Shown here piece by piece: positions 26,027-33,475 of a DNA stretch of 64,000 nucleotides (the first letter of the stretch is position 1; every line of letters begins with the position of its first letter). A program made the translations under genes and the position numbers. Origin of the DNA: Betaproteobacteria bacterium (GTDB lineage Bacteria; Pseudomonadota; Gammaproteobacteria; Burkholderiales; SG8-39); assembly GCA_947482825.1 (NCBI GenBank), contig CANKMT010000015.1, positions 1 to 64,000 of the forward strand. Reading direction: 5' to 3'. The notes below the pieces were generated by a model. That model did not search any database. It was not told the origin of the DNA and saw nothing but the letters and a program-made list of their open reading frames with translations.

Positions 26027-26062
26027 TTGGCAGCATTTCGCCCGGAGAGCCATTATCCACCA
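26027..26062 (+). repeat. Degenerate copy of the dispersed GGCAGCATT repeat
   Basis: The stretch starting TTGGCAGCATTTCGCCCGG and continuing through GAGAGCCATTATCCACC resembles the left part of the 63-base repeats at 39284-39346 and 50181-50243. Only one of the two 11-base direct repeats is present. It lies directly after the transposase remnant. Confidence 0.45.
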
Positions 26063-26097
26063 GGGGGGCGGGCGAACTCGAATTCCACGCAGCCGGA

Positions 26098-26484
26098 TCA
26101 AACCTTGCGCACGCCCTCGCCGTACCTGGCCACCGCTTTATCGACAGTCAGCAACACAATCCCTTCGACACGCGCCTGCGCCACAAGAATCCGATCGAAC
26201 GGATCCTTGTGCAGCGGCGGTAAATCGTTTACCGCGATGGCGTGTTCGCTGTTGACGGGCAATTCCGTATAGCCGTTTATCAACAGCATGCGCCACAAGC
26301 GGCGTGGATCTACATTGAAGTCGGCGCGCCCGAGCGCGCGCTTGATGGATATTTCCCACAGGCTGGCAGCACTGAAGACAAGCCGGCTGTCAGTCGCCAC
26401 GAGCAGTTTCCGGGCCTTGGCTGAAAGCCGCTCCGGCGCGCCGGCCGCCCAAAGCAGCAAATGCGTGTCGAGCAGAAAATTCAA
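26098..26484 (-). CDS. PIN-domain toxin of a Phd-PIN module
   Basis: A 128-residue PIN protein. Acidic active-site residues occur in MNFLLDTHLLLWAA (D6), FSAASLWEISIKRALG (the glutamate), KDPFDRILVAQA and LLTVDKAVARYG. The TH after the first aspartate and the KDPFDR motif are typical of the VapC subgroup that pairs with Phd/YefM antitoxins. It overlaps the antitoxin gene by four bases. The product would be a ribonuclease. Confidence 0.9.
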   Translation of the reverse strand: MNFLLDTHLLLWAAGAPERLSAKARKLLVATDSRLVFSAASLWEISIKRALGRADFNVDPRRLWRMLLINGYTELPVNSEHAIAVNDLPPLHKDPFDRILVAQARVEGIVLLTVDKAVARYGEGVRKV

Positions 26485-26729
26485 GCGCCGCGCCCCGCAA
26501 ACATGCCTTCGATCTCCTCGGCGCCCATCTGGTCGAAGTCTTTCGGTATTTTCATTTCGCCCGCCATGAAGCCCAGTCGGCCGGCCGTGCCCTTTTCCAC
26601 GCCTCCCAACGGCACCACTTTGACCATGGGCTTCCCGGCTTTGGCAATAATGAAAGACTCCCCTGCCGCGGCCCGATCGACCAGTTTGGACAGTTGTGTC
26701 TTTGCCTGGTGGATGTTTACGGTGATCAT
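26481..26729 (-). CDS. Phd/YefM family antitoxin
   Basis: An 82-residue protein beginning MITVNIHQAKTQLSKLVDRA, the Phd/YefM DNA-binding fold, with GESFIIAKAGKPMVKVVPL following. The C-terminal part (about 50-82) would wrap the PIN toxin. Its stop overlaps the toxin start. An AT-rich spacer (26730-26765) upstream presumably holds its promoter. Confidence 0.9.
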   Translation of the reverse strand: MITVNIHQAKTQLSKLVDRAAAGESFIIAKAGKPMVKVVPLGGVEKGTAGRLGFMAGEMKIPKDFDQMGAEEIEGMFAGRGA

Positions 26730-26842
26730 AGTGACTCCGATGAACTAATGTTGGTTAGTCTAGTGGAAAGCCAGGAATGTTGCCAGAGGCGGGAACCGGC
26801 CAATCCGGCTATCCGGCTGTTGCCAAGGAGGTCTTGCCGCTG

Positions 26843-26930
26843 ACGATATCGCCTGCCGTTTCGCATCCGGCAGGCCCGGGAGTGCCGCGCTCTCCCGGAT
26901 TGCTTGCCCGCCTCGGGCATAATAGCCACT
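26843..26930 (+). repeat. Triple-hairpin repeat, copy A
   Basis: Three consecutive inverted repeats. GCCTGCCG and CGGCAGGC form an 8-base perfect stem around a 9-base loop, CCGGGAG pairs with CTCCCGG, and GCCCG pairs with CGGGC. The block recurs at 27755-27830 on the other side of the RHH/PIN module, with a partial copy near 24862-24897. TAATAG shortly after the third hairpin may act as a -10 box for the downstream antitoxin. Function unknown; REP-like or attachment-site-like. Confidence 0.6.
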
Positions 26931-26961
26931 TATGTGTCTATGTGTCTGAAAGGATCCGATC

Positions 26962-27267
26962 ATGGAAAACCCCGTACGCTGGTCGCTGAAGGTCTCGAAG
27001 GAAACGGACGACGCCTTGCGCGCTCACCTCGGCCGCTCCGGCGGCCGCAAAGGCGACCTTTCGAGATTCGTGCAGGAAGCGGTCAAGGCGCGGCTGTTGG
27101 AGGAGCAGGGCGAAACCGGGAAGTCTGCCAAGGTCGTGAAAGCCGGCACCCGGGAAGGACTCGCCGAGGCGCTGGGGGAGATCCGGGCGCGGACGCAGAC
27201 GCTGTCGAAGGCGCGTTTCGAAAAGCTGGTAGGCGAGGCCGTGGCTTACGCACGCAAGCGGCGCTGA
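26962..27267 (+). CDS. Ribbon-helix-helix antitoxin-like protein
   Basis: A 101-residue protein with an N-terminal ribbon-helix-helix pattern (RWSLKVSKETDDALRAHLGR, then GDLSRFVQEAVKARLLEE). The C-terminus is charged and coiled (SKARFEKLVGEAVAYARKRR). It is followed three bases later by a PIN-domain toxin and is flanked on both sides by the triple-hairpin repeat. Confidence 0.82.
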   Translation: MENPVRWSLKVSKETDDALRAHLGRSGGRKGDLSRFVQEAVKARLLEEQGETGKSAKVVKAGTREGLAEALGEIRARTQTLSKARFEKLVGEAVAYARKRR

Positions 27268-27270
27268 GCG

Positions 27271-27699
27271 GTGCTCGTCATTGTCGACACCAACGTCCTG
27301 TTGAGCGGGTTGCAGGCGGGTAGCGGACCGCCCGCCAAGATCCTCGACGCCTGGCGCGAGGGACGCTTTCAACTGGTGACGAGCGTTGAACAGATCGAGG
27401 AGTTCAGGCGCGCGGCGCGCTACCCCAGGCTGCGCCCCTACCTGCCGCGCGGCGCGGTCGGCCGGGTGGTCAACGAATTGCGCAAGGCCGAGGTGCTGCT
27501 CGAGCGCCTGCGGCGCGCGGGCGATGCGCCGGACCCGGGCGACGACTACCTGCTGGCTATGGCGATTGCGGCCGGCGCGGATTATCTTGTCACCGGCGAC
27601 AAGCCGCTGCTGACTGTACAAAAAACGGGCCATACAAAGCTCGTTTCTGCGCGTCGTTTTGCGGCTCTGTTGATCGGCCGGACGCCGAAAGACGGATAG
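27271..27699 (+). CDS. PIN-domain putative toxin
   Basis: A 142-residue protein of the PIN family, starting with GTG at 27271. Acidic residues are in VIVDTNVLLSGL, SVEQIEEFRRAARYPRL, PDPGDDYLLAMAIAAGADYLVTGD and the closing KPLLTV. This is the chromosomal PIN subgroup with a DDY/LLAMA core. It lies three bases after the RHH gene, so a toxin-antitoxin pair is likely. Confidence 0.88.
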   Translation: MLVIVDTNVLLSGLQAGSGPPAKILDAWREGRFQLVTSVEQIEEFRRAARYPRLRPYLPRGAVGRVVNELRKAEVLLERLRRAGDAPDPGDDYLLAMAIAAGADYLVTGDKPLLTVQKTGHTKLVSARRFAALLIGRTPKDG

Positions 27700-27754
27700 G
27701 AGAATGAATCCCACCTTTCGCGCGTCGGGCCGATGACTGCTGTTTGCCTTCGCC

Positions 27755-27830
27755 GTGATCGCCTGCCGTTTCGCATCCGCCAGGCCCCGGAGCGCCGTGC
27801 TCTGCTAGATTACTTGCCCGCCCGATGCAC
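27755..27830 (+). repeat. Triple-hairpin repeat, copy B
   Basis: A second copy of the block at 26843-26930: GATCGCCTGCCGTTTCGCAT is almost identical, then (C)CAGGCCCCGGAGCGCCG and TTGCTTGCCCG-like TTACTTGCCCG. The first stem has one mismatch here and the second is weaker. The two copies lie in the same orientation and bracket the RHH/PIN genes, like the ends of a cassette. Confidence 0.6.
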
Positions 27831-27843
27831 CCGGAGTCCACGC

Positions 27844-27930
27844 ATGAACGTCTTTCTGCGGCGCTGTGCCCTCGTCCTTTTCGGACTTGCCGGTTGCATC
27901 GCGGTCCCCGTCGGTCCCCGCCCAATCTCA
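27844..27930 (+). other. Signal peptide out of frame with the binding-protein gene
   Basis: From ATG 27844 the frame reads MNVFLRRCALVLFGLAGCIA and VPV, a clear signal peptide. The mature receptor continues in another frame (SVPAQSQPASNLLIGLGTQP). Removing one base near the repeated GTCCCCG blocks at about 27902-27916 would join them as IAVPSVPAQSQPAS. So a one-base insertion or sequence error disconnects the leader. Confidence 0.7.
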
Positions 27931-28930
27931 GCCCGCAAGCAACTTGCTGATCGGCCTCGGTACCCAGCCCACTTTGATCTACGGGGTCCACTACCTGATG
28001 GTGTCCCGCGGCTTTCTCAAGGAAGAGGGGCTCGACGCGGACTTCGTGGTGCTCGACGGCACGGCCACGCTGGTGACCCAGATGGCGCAGAAGCGCATCT
28101 TCACTGCGTGGCCCAACCTGGACGCCCTGATTCTCTCCCGCCAGCCCGGACGCGATCCGCTGCCGCTGCGCTGTGCTTACAACGGCGTGCGCACCACCGC
28201 GTGGGAGTTCGCTGTCCTCGAGGCGAGCCCGATCAAGACCCTGGCCGACCTCAAGGGCAAGCGGATCGGCGTGATTTCGCTTGCGATGGGCAACGTGCCG
28301 ATCACCCGGGCGCTGATGACCGGGCTCGGTATCAAGGACTATGAACTGCTGCCCGTCTCGCAGGGCGCGCCGGCCTTCCGTGCGTTGCAGACCGGGGCGG
28401 TTGATGCACTGAACCTGTTCGACGGCCAGCACCTGCAGCTGGAGCTTGCCGGCACGCGCATCCGCCGGCTGGAGCAACCGGAGAAATACGAGAACCAGTT
28501 TTCCAATTGCTGGGTGTTTCACGAGGACACGATCTGCGGCCAGGGTGAGCAGGTGGCCGGTTTCGGCCGTGCCTTTGCCAAGGCCTCGATCGCCTGCCAG
28601 GCCAACTGGAACGCTTGCGTGCGCAGCTACTGGCAGCAGTTCCCCAACCAGAAGCCCGCGGAAGGCACCGAGGAGCAGAAGCTCGAGAGAAGCGTCAAGG
28701 TGCTGCGCGCGCGCACCGACAAGTTCTTCAACTTCCGGCCCGGCGAGCCGCGCCGGCTCGGGTCCTATTCGGAACAGGACTGGGTGAATTTCGTCGAAGT
28801 GCTGCATGCTGGCGGCCAGCTCAAGACGCGCGACATCCCGGTGCGTGAGCTCTACACGAACCAGTTCGTCGAGGCCTACAACCGCTTCGACGCCGAGGCC
28901 GTTGCACGCATCGCGCGCGGCTGGCAGTAG
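27866..28930 (+). CDS. NMT1/SsuA-like periplasmic binding protein, leader frameshifted
   Basis: The mature part (about residue 25 onward) is a NitT/TauT-type solute receptor: LIGLGTQPTLIYGVHYLMVS, RGFLKEEGLDADFVVLDGTA, LADLKGKRIGVISLAMG and ALQTGAVDALNLFDGQ. The formal start at GTG 27866 gives a leader with no signal peptide, because the true one lies in the other frame from 27844. No ABC ATPase or permease is nearby, so it is an orphan receptor. Function would be lost unless the frameshift is a sequence error. It is followed four bases later by the hydratase gene. Confidence 0.75.
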   Translation: MPSSFSDLPVASRSPSVPAQSQPASNLLIGLGTQPTLIYGVHYLMVSRGFLKEEGLDADFVVLDGTATLVTQMAQKRIFTAWPNLDALILSRQPGRDPLPLRCAYNGVRTTAWEFAVLEASPIKTLADLKGKRIGVISLAMGNVPITRALMTGLGIKDYELLPVSQGAPAFRALQTGAVDALNLFDGQHLQLELAGTRIRRLEQPEKYENQFSNCWVFHEDTICGQGEQVAGFGRAFAKASIACQANWNACVRSYWQQFPNQKPAEGTEEQKLERSVKVLRARTDKFFNFRPGEPRRLGSYSEQDWVNFVEVLHAGGQLKTRDIPVRELYTNQFVEAYNRFDAEAVARIARGWQ

Positions 28931-28934
28931 GCCC

Positions 28935-29726
28935 GTGGCGCTGTCGCAGGCGCATGTGAAAGCGGCGGCGCAGGCGCTGCTCGATGCGCGTGCGCGGCGC
29001 GTGCGCCTGCCCAACCTGCCGGAGGGCCTGCGGCCGCAGACCACGGCCGACGCCGAAGCGATCTGCGAGGCCATGGGGGTGGGATTCGATCTGCCCGTAG
29101 GCGGATGGAAAGTCGGTTGCACCGACCCGGCCGTGGCCATCAAAGTGGGCTTGGAGCGTCCTTTCCTCGGCCGGATCCCGGCCCTGTACGTCTACCAGAG
29201 CGGCGCCTCGGTTCCGTGGTCCGATTTGCTCCGGCCGGTGGTGGAGGCCGAGATCGGTTTCCGCTTCGGTCGAGACCTGCCGCCACGCGCAACGCCGTAT
29301 TCGGCCGAAGAGGTCGCGGAGGCGATCGACGCACTCGTGCCCGGCATCGAAATTCCCGAAAGCCGCCTGACCGACGACCACCCGCTCGGCGCGCTGGGCA
29401 TGGTGGCCGACCAGGGCTATGCCGGGCGCTTCGTATGCGGCACGCCACATAGGCGCTGGCGCGAACTCGACGTGTCCGGGCAACTCGTGGTGTTGAGCCT
29501 GAGCGGCCGGGAAGTGGCGCGCGGCACCGGCGCCCGGGCGATGGGCAACCCGTTCGAGGCGGTGGTGTGGCTGGCCAACGAACGTTCGCGCATCGGCGAT
29601 GGCGTTCAGGCGGGACAGGTCGTCAGCACCGGGTCATTGACTGGTATCCAGTGGACTGAAGCCGGCGACCTCGCCGTGGCCGACTACGGCGCGCTCGGAC
29701 GGGTCGAGGTGCGCCTTGCGCCCTGA
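28935..29726 (+). CDS. 2-keto-4-pentenoate hydratase / FAH-family hydratase-decarboxylase
   Basis: A 263-residue protein of the MhpD/HpaH group of the fumarylacetoacetase fold. It shows GWKVGCTDPAVA, RPVVEAEIGFRFGRDLPPR with the metal-binding Glu pair, IPESRLTDDHPLGALGMVAD and GTGARAMGNPFEAVVWLANE. These enzymes hydrate 2-oxopent-4-enoate or decarboxylate related oxo acids in ring-cleavage pathways. GTG at 28935 is used as start, since it opens right at the typical N-terminus. Its pairing with the binding-protein gene suggests uptake and use of the same acid. Confidence 0.85.
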   Translation: MALSQAHVKAAAQALLDARARRVRLPNLPEGLRPQTTADAEAICEAMGVGFDLPVGGWKVGCTDPAVAIKVGLERPFLGRIPALYVYQSGASVPWSDLLRPVVEAEIGFRFGRDLPPRATPYSAEEVAEAIDALVPGIEIPESRLTDDHPLGALGMVADQGYAGRFVCGTPHRRWRELDVSGQLVVLSLSGREVARGTGARAMGNPFEAVVWLANERSRIGDGVQAGQVVSTGSLTGIQWTEAGDLAVADYGALGRVEVRLAP

Positions 29727-29785
29727 CTGCTTTTAGGCGCTCCTGCTGAAGTCACCGAGGATCGCCGCACGGGCTGCGGCGCTGC

Positions 29786-30620
29786 TCAGTTCGCCGTGAT
29801 CTGATTGACCCGGATGACCTCGGTCCAGCGCGCGGCCTCCGAGCGAAGGTGGGCGGCGAACTCCGCGGGCGTACTTCCGGTAGGCGAGGCGCCTGCGTTA
29901 AGCAACTGCGTGCGCAGTTCGGCGGTCTTGAGCGCGCGCATGATCTCGGCATTCAGTCGATTCACAATCTCCACCGGCGTGCCGGCCGGCGCGACGAGGC
30001 CGTACCACGAACTGAGATCGAAGCCCTTGAGGCCGGACTCGACCATGGTCGGCAGGTCGGGCAACAGCTCCGAGCGCTGCGCGCTGGTGACCGCGAGCCC
30101 GCGCAACTGGCCGGCTTTGATCGGCGGCGCCGCGGTCGGCACCACGTCGAAGATCATGTCCACTTGGCCGCCGATCGCATCGATGAGCGCCGGCCCGCTG
30201 CCTTTGTAGGGCACGTGCACCAGGGTGATGCCGGTAGCGTTCTTGAACAGTTCGCCGATCAGATGCTGGAAGTTCCCGTTGCCCGAAGAGGCGTAAGTCA
30301 TCCCCGGCTTCGACTTTGCGAGCTGCACCAGTTGCTCGATGGTGGTGGCCTGCACCTTGGGATGCACCGCAAGCACTCCCGGGGTCTGCGCAAACAGGAT
30401 CACCGGCGCGAAATCCTTCAGCGGGTCGTAGCGGGCCGTGGACTTGTACAGGATCGGACTCACCGCCAGCGAACTCATGCCGGCGGTCAGGAGCGTGTAG
30501 CCGTCCGGGGCCGATCGCGCGACATGTTCGGTGCCCAGCATCGCGCCCGCGCCCGGGCGGTGATCCATCACCAGCAGCCAGGATCCTTGTCGCACTCGGT
30601 TGCTCGGCAAGACATTTCAT
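29786..30620 (-). pseudogene. Bug-type (TctC-like) receptor lacking its N-terminus
   Basis: From about 30610 the frame carries the Bug fold from VMDHRPGAGAMLGTEHVARS to the C-terminus, with YDPLKDFAPVILF, TYASSGNGNFQHLIGEL and HVPYKGSGPALIDAIGGQVD. The usual signal peptide and first strands (YPxKPIRxxVPxxxGG...) are missing. An ATG at 30620 with a good Shine-Dalgarno (AAAGGAAGG) starts MKCLAEQPS in another frame, so a deletion of roughly 130-150 bases that also shifts the frame seems to have joined the start to the middle of the gene. Likely non-functional. Confidence 0.75.
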
Positions 30621-30642
30621 CGCGATACCTTCCTTTGAGGGG

Positions 30643-31962
30643 CTAATGGCCTTTAGCGAGTCTCATCAGCGCGCGAGTCAGCGGATGAGCCGCTTCTCCG
30701 AGGCGCGCGGTGACCGCGAAGTGGTGGTCTCCCGGCGACAGGAGGAGCTGCACGCGGTGACCTCGCGCGGCGCACAGGTCACGGTATTCCTCCGCCTGAC
30801 GGATGTAGCCTGGCGTTTCGCCGCCGCCGACCGCGATGACCATTTCGACCGAAGCGTCGAGCGGGGCATTCCTGATCGGGCTCACCCGTTGCAACATGAC
30901 TTCATCCAGGCCCATGTCGAGGTAGCGGTCGTGGTGGGTGTGAGGCTCCATGTCGTAGGAGCCGCTCACCAGCAGCGCTGCGCGCGCCGGCGAGCGGGCA
31001 AGCCCGTCCTTCGAGAAATCATGGGCGAGCGCCATGGCCGCGAGCTGCGCGCCGGCGGAATGGCCGGCCAACACGATGCGCCTGTTGCCGCCGGGCGACA
31101 GCGTCTTGCAGGCCCAGGCGAGCGCTTCGCAGGCCTCGCGCATGATGTCCGGCAGGGTGACCTGCGGGATCAGGTTGTAGCCGACTAGCACGGTGGTGAT
31201 GCCTTCGGCCAGCAGAGGTTCGGCGATGAATGCGAACGCCTCCTTGGACTGGTAGCGCCAGGCGCCGCCGTGAAAGAACAGCACGATCGGCCCTTCAGGT
31301 GTGCCGGGATAGACATCGACCAGTTGCCGGGGCCCGGTGCCGTAACGTACGTCGCGCTCACCGGGAAGGCTCGCGCGCAAGGGCGCACTCTTCGCGGCCC
31401 TGGCCTGAGTGAATGATTGGCCGTCGGGGACCGCCACGCGCATGTCGAACTGGCGGCTGATCTCGGCCCGGCTCATCCCGCGCCAGACCGGCGTGGTTTC
31501 CTCCTGCGGCGCCTTTGCCTGCACGGACCCTGCCGGCGGGCCGCCCGCGCCGGTGCCGTGGTCGACGTATCCGTTGGCGCCGGTCCTGGTGCCATCGACG
31601 AAGTTGACGATCCGCTCAGGGGAGGTGTGGATTCCCAGGATGCGCAAGGTCTTCGTGCCGGCATTGCCGAACACATGCGGAATGTTTGGAGGCAGCGCCA
31701 CGATGTCGCCGGCGACCAGCTTTTCCGCGGTCTGCTCCCGGCCTTCGAGATAGACCGTGGCCTCGCCCTCGATCACGAACAGCAGCTCGATGTACGGATG
31801 CCAGTGCAAGCGCGTCATGTAGCCCGGTTCGCACGTCTGGATGCCCGTGAACACCGGCACCTCGCCGCCGCCCACCAGCCGCCGGTAAGACGACAGCGGC
31901 CCGAAGTTCACGTCGTCCTGCGCGGCAAGGCGGGCGATGCGCGGCTCGGTCAATGTGTTCAT
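30643..31962 (-). CDS. Cupin-alpha/beta-hydrolase fusion protein
   Basis: A 439-residue two-domain protein. Residues about 20-135 are a cupin (RLHWHPYIELLFVIEGEATV, LPPNIPHVFGN). Residues about 200-439 are an alpha/beta hydrolase with HGGAW (oxyanion), the nucleophile elbow GHSAG, and a late GDHHF histidine. The ATG at 31962 has GGAGAA seven bases upstream. Kynurenine-formamidase-like esterases share these hydrolase motifs. An unfused esterase and cupin sit side by side at 59376-61004 in this window. The substrate is unknown; the cupin may bind a metal and open or isomerise the substrate. Confidence 0.85.
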   Translation of the reverse strand: MNTLTEPRIARLAAQDDVNFGPLSSYRRLVGGGEVPVFTGIQTCEPGYMTRLHWHPYIELLFVIEGEATVYLEGREQTAEKLVAGDIVALPPNIPHVFGNAGTKTLRILGIHTSPERIVNFVDGTRTGANGYVDHGTGAGGPPAGSVQAKAPQEETTPVWRGMSRAEISRQFDMRVAVPDGQSFTQARAAKSAPLRASLPGERDVRYGTGPRQLVDVYPGTPEGPIVLFFHGGAWRYQSKEAFAFIAEPLLAEGITTVLVGYNLIPQVTLPDIMREACEALAWACKTLSPGGNRRIVLAGHSAGAQLAAMALAHDFSKDGLARSPARAALLVSGSYDMEPHTHHDRYLDMGLDEVMLQRVSPIRNAPLDASVEMVIAVGGGETPGYIRQAEEYRDLCAARGHRVQLLLSPGDHHFAVTARLGEAAHPLTRALMRLAKGH

Positions 31963-31988
31963 GCGATTCTCCGTTGCGTTGTCCATGT

Positions 31989-32336
31989 TCAATTAAAAAC
32001 GGCCTTCGCCGAAAAAGTCTGGCGATACACGCGTCGCGTGCGGCTGACGAACTTCGCGCTCATGCGCCGAGTCGATTCCGAGGCTTCGCGCCAAGCCTTG
32101 TACTGAGGGGTATCAAACACCTTCGCATCTTCGAGTTCATAGATGGCGAGGTACTTCTGTCCCTCGCCTTCGACTTCGAAACGCCGGGCGGAGATGAATC
32201 CCGGCAGGGCCATCAGCTCCGGAATGTGCTCCTCGTTGTACCAGCGGTTGAACCCGGCCTCGTCTTCCGGGTTCACGTCGATCATCATCAGCAGAACCGC
32301 GGTGGATTTGCCTGGCAGATCGTCAACCTGTTTCAT
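31989..32336 (-). CDS. Small dimeric alpha/beta-barrel (EthD/DUF4286-like) protein
   Basis: A 115-residue protein: MKQVDDLPGKSTAVLLMMID followed by VNPEDEAGFNRWYNEEHIPEL and LPGFISARRFE. The NxWYNxEHIPE...PGFxxARRF pattern is typical of the small ferredoxin-like barrel family seen near oxygenase genes. ATG 32336 is preferred over 32342, since GGAGC is at a proper distance. It is 26 bases upstream of the cupin-hydrolase fusion on the same strand. Catalytic role unknown. Confidence 0.75.
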   Translation of the reverse strand: MKQVDDLPGKSTAVLLMMIDVNPEDEAGFNRWYNEEHIPELMALPGFISARRFEVEGEGQKYLAIYELEDAKVFDTPQYKAWREASESTRRMSAKFVSRTRRVYRQTFSAKAVFN

Positions 32337-32494
32337 CGGCATGCTCCAGATCCAATGGCGCAGTATGAACCCGATGCGCGACGCCTTTCGCCCCGGCCCG
32401 GCGTTGGCGGCGATTGCGTTTCGACCTGCGGAACGCGCACGATAGTAGTATTGACGCGTACCGGAGTCCAATCAACAACGAGAGGGAAGGACGA

Positions 32495-33475
32495 ATGCGC
32501 AAGTTCCGCTTGCTCTATCCGGTTCTGGCGCTTTTTCTGTTCGCACTGCCGTCTACCCCCGGGTTCGCGCAAGCGTGGCCGGCCAAACCGATCCGCCTGA
32601 TCATCCCGTACCCGCCCGGCGGACAGACCGACATCGTCGGGCGCTGGCTCGGCCAACGGTTGTCGCAATCGCTCGGCCAGCCAATCGTCATGGACAATCG
32701 CGCCGGCGCGCAGGGTATCGTCGGCATGAGCGCGGCCAAAAACGCCGACCCTGACGGTTACACCTTCGTCTACAGCAACGTGTCGATCAGCCTGATCAAC
32801 CGCTTCGCCCACGCCAAGCTGCCCTACGACGCCCTGACCGATTTCGAAGCGGTGTCGTTGCTCGGGTACACCACGCTGGGCCTGGCGGTGCCTTCCACCT
32901 CGGGACTCAAGACGATCGACGAATTGATCCGTTACGTAAAGGCCAATGCAGGCAAGACCACCTATGCCTCGTTCGGGATCGGCAGCAGTGCGCACATGTA
33001 CGGCGAGATGCTGAACGGCGCGGCGGGCCTGGACATGTCGCACGTGCCGTACAAGGGGACTGCACCGGCGACCATCGACGTGGTCGCCGGACGCGCCACC
33101 GCGGGCTACATCGATTTCTCGAGCATGGGGGCGATGATCCAGGCGGGCAAGCTGACCGTGCTCGCGGTCACGGGCACGCGGCGCTGGCCCTTTTATCCCG
33201 ACGTGCCCACGTTCGGGGAACTCGGCTTTCCGCTCGACCTGCCGGGGTGGGCCGGCATCATGGCGCCCAAGGGCACGCCGCGACCGATCGTGGAGCGCAT
33301 GGGCGAGGAGATCGGCCGCATCCTGCGAACGGCCGAAGGCCAGAAAGACATGCTCGAGAAGGGCGGCATTATCGCTGTGGGCAGCACCCCGGCAGAGTTT
33401 GCCGAGGTGCTTAAACGCGATACGCCTCGCTGGGGCGCCGCATTCGCGCGCTCCGGCGTCAAGCCACAGGAATGA
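32495..33475 (+). CDS. Bug-type (TctC-like) solute receptor
   Basis: A 326-residue periplasmic protein with a signal peptide ending near GFAQA, then the Bug start WPAKPIRLIIPYPPGGQTDI, VMDNRAGAQGI, LPYDALTDFEAVSLL, TYASFGIGSSAHMYGE and HVPYKGTAPATIDVV. AGGGAAGGA precedes the ATG. No TctA/TctB membrane genes are near, as usual for orphan Bug receptors. Its stop overlaps the SDR start by four bases, so it belongs to the catabolic operon that follows. Confidence 0.93.
   Translation: MRKFRLLYPVLALFLFALPSTPGFAQAWPAKPIRLIIPYPPGGQTDIVGRWLGQRLSQSLGQPIVMDNRAGAQGIVGMSAAKNADPDGYTFVYSNVSISLINRFAHAKLPYDALTDFEAVSLLGYTTLGLAVPSTSGLKTIDELIRYVKANAGKTTYASFGIGSSAHMYGEMLNGAAGLDMSHVPYKGTAPATIDVVAGRATAGYIDFSSMGAMIQAGKLTVLAVTGTRRWPFYPDVPTFGELGFPLDLPGWAGIMAPKGTPRPIVERMGEEIGRILRTAEGQKDMLEKGGIIAVGSTPAEFAEVLKRDTPRWGAAFARSGVKPQE

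Noticed and set aside
25842..26260. A hybrid protein reading through the transposase remnant into the region antisense to the PIN toxin
   Set aside because: Homology ends after IIAAIEEPAV; the rest is antisense to the PIN gene and has no counterpart.
26843..27830. Integron attC interpretation of the triple-hairpin repeats
   Set aside because: No integrase and no attC core sites (RYYYAAC-type) recognised; the hairpins are too regular and GC-rich. Kept only as an unexplained repeat.
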